NCBI GenBank assembly: GCA_018399395.1
Contig: JAGYOI010000028.1
Span: forward strand, 1-10,178
DNA from: Prolixibacteraceae bacterium
Lineage (GTDB): Bacteria > Bacteroidota > Bacteroidia > Bacteroidales > Prolixibacteraceae
Length of the DNA: 10,178 bases
Reading direction: 5' to 3'
How positions within the stretch are numbered: position 1 is the stretch's first letter; the number at the start of each line of letters is the position of its first letter. Below, one piece after another: positions 7,672 to 10,178 of the stretch. Made by a program: the position numbers and the translations under genes. Under the pieces are notes generated by a model. It did no database searches and had not been told where the DNA came from. It saw only the letters and a list, made by a program, of their open reading frames with translations.

Positions 7672-9132
7672 TTATTTCTTTTTTTTGAATAATTGATTGA
7701 TTGTGTCATTAAGATATGTACCCAGCAGAGATGGTTTTTTCCATGCAATAAAGACCATTGTTAATGCTGTGATTATCGTGATAATAATAAAAACCATAAG
7801 AGGTTTATGCACCCAATTGTTCAGGATTACAGTAAAAAGAATTATAGGAGGCAAAACCAATCCCGAGAGTTTAAATCCCGAAATTACAGGTGTAAGAAAT
7901 ATTTCTTTTATACTCTTATGAAAAATTCTTTTTACTAAAAACAACATAATGATATAATTGAATAGAAAGCTACAGGTAACGGCAATAGCTGCCCCAACAA
8001 TACCATAAAAGTAAGCTCCCAACGAAGTACTAGTAATAAGCACAACTACATAAATATATTTGCGGGTTACGTTTTTGTAAATTAATCCTTTGGCCCTGAT
8101 CACTGAGTCGGCCATTCGACTTGAAGAACTAAAGGGGAGCACAACAAACATAATTTGCAGGGGCAATACCGCTTCAAGCCAGTTGGTACCTAATAATATC
8201 AAGACAACTTCTTTTGAGAAAAATATCAGATAGGCAGCAACAGGCATGAGTAAAGAATTGACTACGCCCAGTGAATGCTGATAAATTTTGAACAGGCGTT
8301 CATGTTCATCCTGTATCTCCGACATGCCGGGAAACATAATGGTGTCGAGTATTTTTCCAATGTATCTGCTGGGTACTATTTTAATTTTTGAAGTTCGTTC
8401 AAAAACACCAAGCAGGTCGGCTGTAAGTATTTTACCCAATATCAGGTTAAGTCCACGGTCGTTAAAAAAATTGGCAATTTTGAGAAGAATAATCCCAAAG
8501 CCAAAAGAGAATAGTTCTTTCCATTCTTTGATGTGAACTTGTAATGAAAGCTTTACCGGAGCTAAATATAAAAACCCTACAGTGTTAATGAGCGAAGTGG
8601 TTAAAGTAGCAACAACCAGGGACCACACTCCAAAGCCCTTAAATCCCAATATTATACCGGCAATATATCCGATGATGGTTGAAGTTATGGTGACCAAAGC
8701 TGTTTTATGAAACTGGAAATATTTTTGCAGTAACATCATGGATATACCACTTACTGAGTGTAGTACTACATTAACACCAATTACTTTTATTAGCAGTTCT
8801 AACTGTGGTTGGTCGAAAAAAGTGGCGATGTATTTTGAAGAAAAAAAGAAAATAGCAAAAATGCCAAACCCAATTAAAATTCCACCCTGTAATGCAGCGT
8901 TCATGTGATTTCGGGTAATGTTTTTCCGTTGAATTAGAGCAGCGCCCATGCCCCCTTCGCTAAATATTGTTCCCATGCCAATGAAACCACCGGCTATGGC
9001 CATTAGTCCAAAATCGGCTTTACTGAGTAAGCGAGCCATGATAGCAATGTAGGCAAATTGAGAAACGACCTGAATGACAGTTTGGGCTGTTTGCCAGAAT
9101 CCTGCTTTTTTAAGTTTGGCTATAATACTCAT
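7672..9132 (-). CDS. Wzx-type polysaccharide flippase (MOP/MATE superfamily)
   Basis: A 486-residue integral membrane protein with about twelve to fourteen hydrophobic segments over its whole length, matching the polysaccharide-transporter branch that flips undecaprenyl-linked repeat units across the inner membrane. The N-terminal motif ARLLSKADFGLMAIAGGF (33-50), followed by EGGMGAALIQRKNIT (59-73), is characteristic of the WzxC/TuaB-like lipopolysaccharide exporter group. A cytoplasmic loop near 243-280 holds FERTSKIKIVPSRYIGKILDTIMFPGMSEI-type residues also seen in that group. The protein ends in a short basic tail. Its ATG shares one base with the stop of the upstream sulfotransferase (TAATG), and CapA starts 4 bp after its stop, so it sits in the middle of a coupled set. 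Its base composition is visibly richer in G+C than the flanking sulfotransferases. Confidence 0.93.
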   Translation of the reverse strand: MSIIAKLKKAGFWQTAQTVIQVVSQFAYIAIMARLLSKADFGLMAIAGGFIGMGTIFSEGGMGAALIQRKNITRNHMNAALQGGILIGFGIFAIFFFSSKYIATFFDQPQLELLIKVIGVNVVLHSVSGISMMLLQKYFQFHKTALVTITSTIIGYIAGIILGFKGFGVWSLVVATLTTSLINTVGFLYLAPVKLSLQVHIKEWKELFSFGFGIILLKIANFFNDRGLNLILGKILTADLLGVFERTSKIKIVPSRYIGKILDTIMFPGMSEIQDEHERLFKIYQHSLGVVNSLLMPVAAYLIFFSKEVVLILLGTNWLEAVLPLQIMFVVLPFSSSSRMADSVIRAKGLIYKNVTRKYIYVVVLITSTSLGAYFYGIVGAAIAVTCSFLFNYIIMLFLVKRIFHKSIKEIFLTPVISGFKLSGLVLPPIILFTVILNNWVHKPLMVFIIITIITALTMVFIAWKKPSLLGTYLNDTINQLFKKKK

Positions 9133-10004
9133 TAAATTATATCACTTAATTTGCCTATGATATGAAATAATGGTTTACGTTTCGATTGTTTTACCCATTT
9201 GTTGTCATATGCAATTTTTGATTTTACAAATCGGTTAGGTGTTCCTCCAATTGTATGGTTGTTGGTAAAGTCCATATATTCTGGCACTTCAAAATATTCT
9301 AAACCGAATTTATTTGCTATCTTGTTGATTATTAATTGGGGATAATTAGCTAATTCTTCATACCTGATGCTTATCACATCCTTTTCGGGAATTGACTTTA
9401 TTTTTCTTTTTAAGTTCATATCATAAATCTTAGATCTTCTAAGGATATTATAATTACTTTTTTCCTTTTGACTAAATTTTTTAGCCCATCTTGCTTTAGA
9501 AAACACCACAGCCCGAATGTCTCTTTTTAAATAAATAATTTTTACTTTATAATCTGAGTTTTTATAAAGCATGATGCCATGGTCTGTGTGTTTTGATGAA
9601 TCAATAATTACATTGGTGTTTGTTTCCTTGAATATGGCAGTGTAAATATGGTTAATAAGCTTAATGGTTTTTGAGTTATGTTGTATTATTTTATTCTTTT
9701 CAGTTTTGTCATAATTTTTTCTAAAGTGCTTTATTGAAGTATCTTCAATTTTTATGTTTTTTTTTTCAAGATTGTGCAGTACTTTTTTCCAGAATTCGCA
9801 ATCAGTGATGCTTTTACCACATGAGCAATTCCAATTCCAGGTTTTACCCCACCTCCCTTTATATAAATGAGAATCTAAATGATGTAATTCACCAACAGAA
9901 ATAGTATTTGGAGCATTTGAAAGGATATTTTCTAAAAGAGTAGAGCCCGAACGCACATCGGACATGACGTAGATAATCGTTTTGTTATTTTTGTCTGTAT
10001 TCAT
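9132..10004 (-). CDS. Sulfotransferase family protein with a CxC...C segment
   Basis: A 290-residue putative PAPS-dependent sulfotransferase. IIYVMSDVRSGSTLLENILS (10-29) is the 5'-phosphosulfate loop and KIIYLKRDIRAVVFSKAR (155-172) the 3'-phosphate site, with R161 and S169. The segment CSCGKSITDCEFW (60-72) places three cysteines (60, 62, 69) after the first helix; the pattern recurs in bacterial sulfotransferases of capsule loci and could form a disulfide or bind a metal. IIDSSKH (133-139) and HTIGGTPNRF (250-259), followed by DNKW (267-270), are further family-like motifs. It is the first gene of the visible operon; its stop and the flippase start share the bases TAATG. The start at 10004 has no Shine-Dalgarno and sits 23 bp after the probable 3' splice site of a group II intron. 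It is clearly diverged from the other two sulfotransferases in this window. Confidence 0.9.
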   Translation of the reverse strand: MNTDKNNKTIIYVMSDVRSGSTLLENILSNAPNTISVGELHHLDSHLYKGRWGKTWNWNCSCGKSITDCEFWKKVLHNLEKKNIKIEDTSIKHFRKNYDKTEKNKIIQHNSKTIKLINHIYTAIFKETNTNVIIDSSKHTDHGIMLYKNSDYKVKIIYLKRDIRAVVFSKARWAKKFSQKEKSNYNILRRSKIYDMNLKRKIKSIPEKDVISIRYEELANYPQLIINKIANKFGLEYFEVPEYMDFTNNHTIGGTPNRFVKSKIAYDNKWVKQSKRKPLFHIIGKLSDII

Positions 10005-10014
10005 TTTATAATAT

Positions 10015-10028
10015 GAATGAGGAATGAG
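10015..10028. repeat. Two tandem copies of GAATGAG at the intron junction
   Basis: GAATGAG occurs at 10015-10021 and again, directly abutting, at 10022-10028. The second copy ends at the base proposed as the last intron nucleotide. It may be chance, or part of the original insertion context of the intron. Confidence 0.5.
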
Positions 10029-10035
10029 TAGAGTA

Positions 10036-10084
10036 GCCTCCCTGACGCCATACTCTGGTTACCCAGAGCGGTCTTCAGGAAGGC
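10036..10084 (-). ncRNA. Group II intron domain VI with branch-point adenosine
   Basis: On the minus strand GCCTTCCTGA pairs over ten positions (one G-T) with TCAGGGAGGC. An inner six-pair stem, CTCTGG/CCAGAG, is closed by a GTAA tetraloop. Just outside the stem the flanks GAGG and TACTC pair again if the A at 10034 is left unpaired, which is the bulged branch-point A expected seven or eight bases before the 3' splice site. Confidence 0.82.
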
Positions 10085-10091
10085 CCTCTCC

Positions 10092-10127
10092 GAACCGAGC
10101 ATGCGCCTTTCGTTACGCACTCGGCTC
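10092..10127 (-). ncRNA. Group II intron domain V (catalytic hairpin)
   Basis: On the minus strand GAGCCGAG pairs with CTCGGTTC at the base, followed by a two-base bulge (TG) on the 3' side, an upper stem TGCG/CGCA and an apical loop containing GAAA. This is the conserved domain V shape, with an AGC triad at hairpin positions 2-4, as in IIA/IIB-type rather than most IIC introns, which carry CGC. At 36 bases it is two longer than the usual 34, the extra bases being in the apical part. Confidence 0.85.
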
Positions 10128-10178
10128 TCCAGTTGCTAATGTGAAGTTCGGATATCGCATCCATTTGAGACTGAATCG

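Larger units (their letters stand above)
10028..10178 (-). mobile_element. Group II intron, 3' end (continues beyond the window)
   Basis: The minus strand from 10178 to 10028 has the end structure of a bacterial group II intron, a self-splicing retroelement usually moved by its own reverse transcriptase. Domain V (10092-10127) and domain VI (10036-10084) are both foldable, and an unpaired A at 10034 lies seven bases from the proposed end, TACTCTAC, which gives the canonical AC 3' terminus at 10028. The 50 bases before domain V (10128-10178) should belong to domain IV or the 3' end of the reverse-transcriptase gene, but no frame there is long enough to recognise. The intron is on the same strand as the polysaccharide operon, so splicing could restore a continuous transcript. 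Whether it is full length cannot be seen here. Confidence 0.85.

Noticed and set aside
7668..7748. Upstream in-frame ATG that would extend the CapA-like protein by 27 residues
   Set aside because: The added part overlaps the flippase gene by 77 bp and has no relation to the fold, whereas the ATG at 7667 begins the domain's first strand four bases after the flippase stop.
10036..10084. Hairpin considered as an intrinsic terminator upstream of the operon
   Set aside because: No U-run follows on either strand, and the hairpin, bulged A and neighbouring domain V are fully explained as group II intron domain VI.
10075..10176. Minus-strand open frame that reads through intron domain V (contains NWRAECVTKGACSVRRG)
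   Set aside because: The reading comes from the conserved RNA hairpin, not from a protein gene; such translations of domain V are a known source of spurious small proteins.

Overview
The window looks like part of a surface-polysaccharide biosynthesis locus of a Bacteroidota bacterium. The evidence for the phylum is indirect: AT-rich DNA, Lys/Asn/Ile-rich proteins, and start codons preceded by A-rich stretches with no Shine-Dalgarno sequence. I cannot name a genus. All supported genes lie on the minus strand, so transcription runs from high to low coordinates. The genes are tightly packed (overlaps of 1 to 35 bp, gaps of 3 to 42 bp), which suggests one operon.

Layout in transcription order. 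At 10028-10178 is the 3' end of a group II intron, with domains V and VI and a bulged branch-point A; the rest of the intron is beyond the right edge. It lies in the same orientation as the operon and ends 23 bp before the first gene. Then follow a sulfotransferase (9132-10004), a Wzx-type flippase (7672-9132), a CapA-like metallophosphatase (6522-7667), a second sulfotransferase (5669-6529), a third sulfotransferase (4795-5685), an O-antigen polymerase/ligase-type membrane protein (3547-4752), an ATP-grasp ligase (2562-3581), two family-4-type glycosyltransferases (1476-2558 and 370-1479), and a decayed glycosyltransferase remnant (1-349) that runs into the left edge next to an inverted repeat.

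How the genes fit together (inference): the glycosyltransferases build a lipid-linked repeat unit in the cytoplasm, the flippase moves it across the inner membrane, and the Wzy-type protein polymerises or transfers it outside. Three mutually diverged sulfotransferases imply sulfation from PAPS at up to three positions. The ATP-grasp enzyme implies an ATP-dependent ligation, perhaps adding an amino acid or other carboxylate to the glycan. The CapA-like protein is a probable hydrolase whose substrate cannot be read from the sequence. No initiating sugar-phosphate transferase, Wza/Wzc export pair, nucleotide-sugar pathway or PAPS synthesis gene is in this window, so the locus must extend further. 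No promoter, intrinsic terminator, tRNA, rRNA or CRISPR array could be supported.
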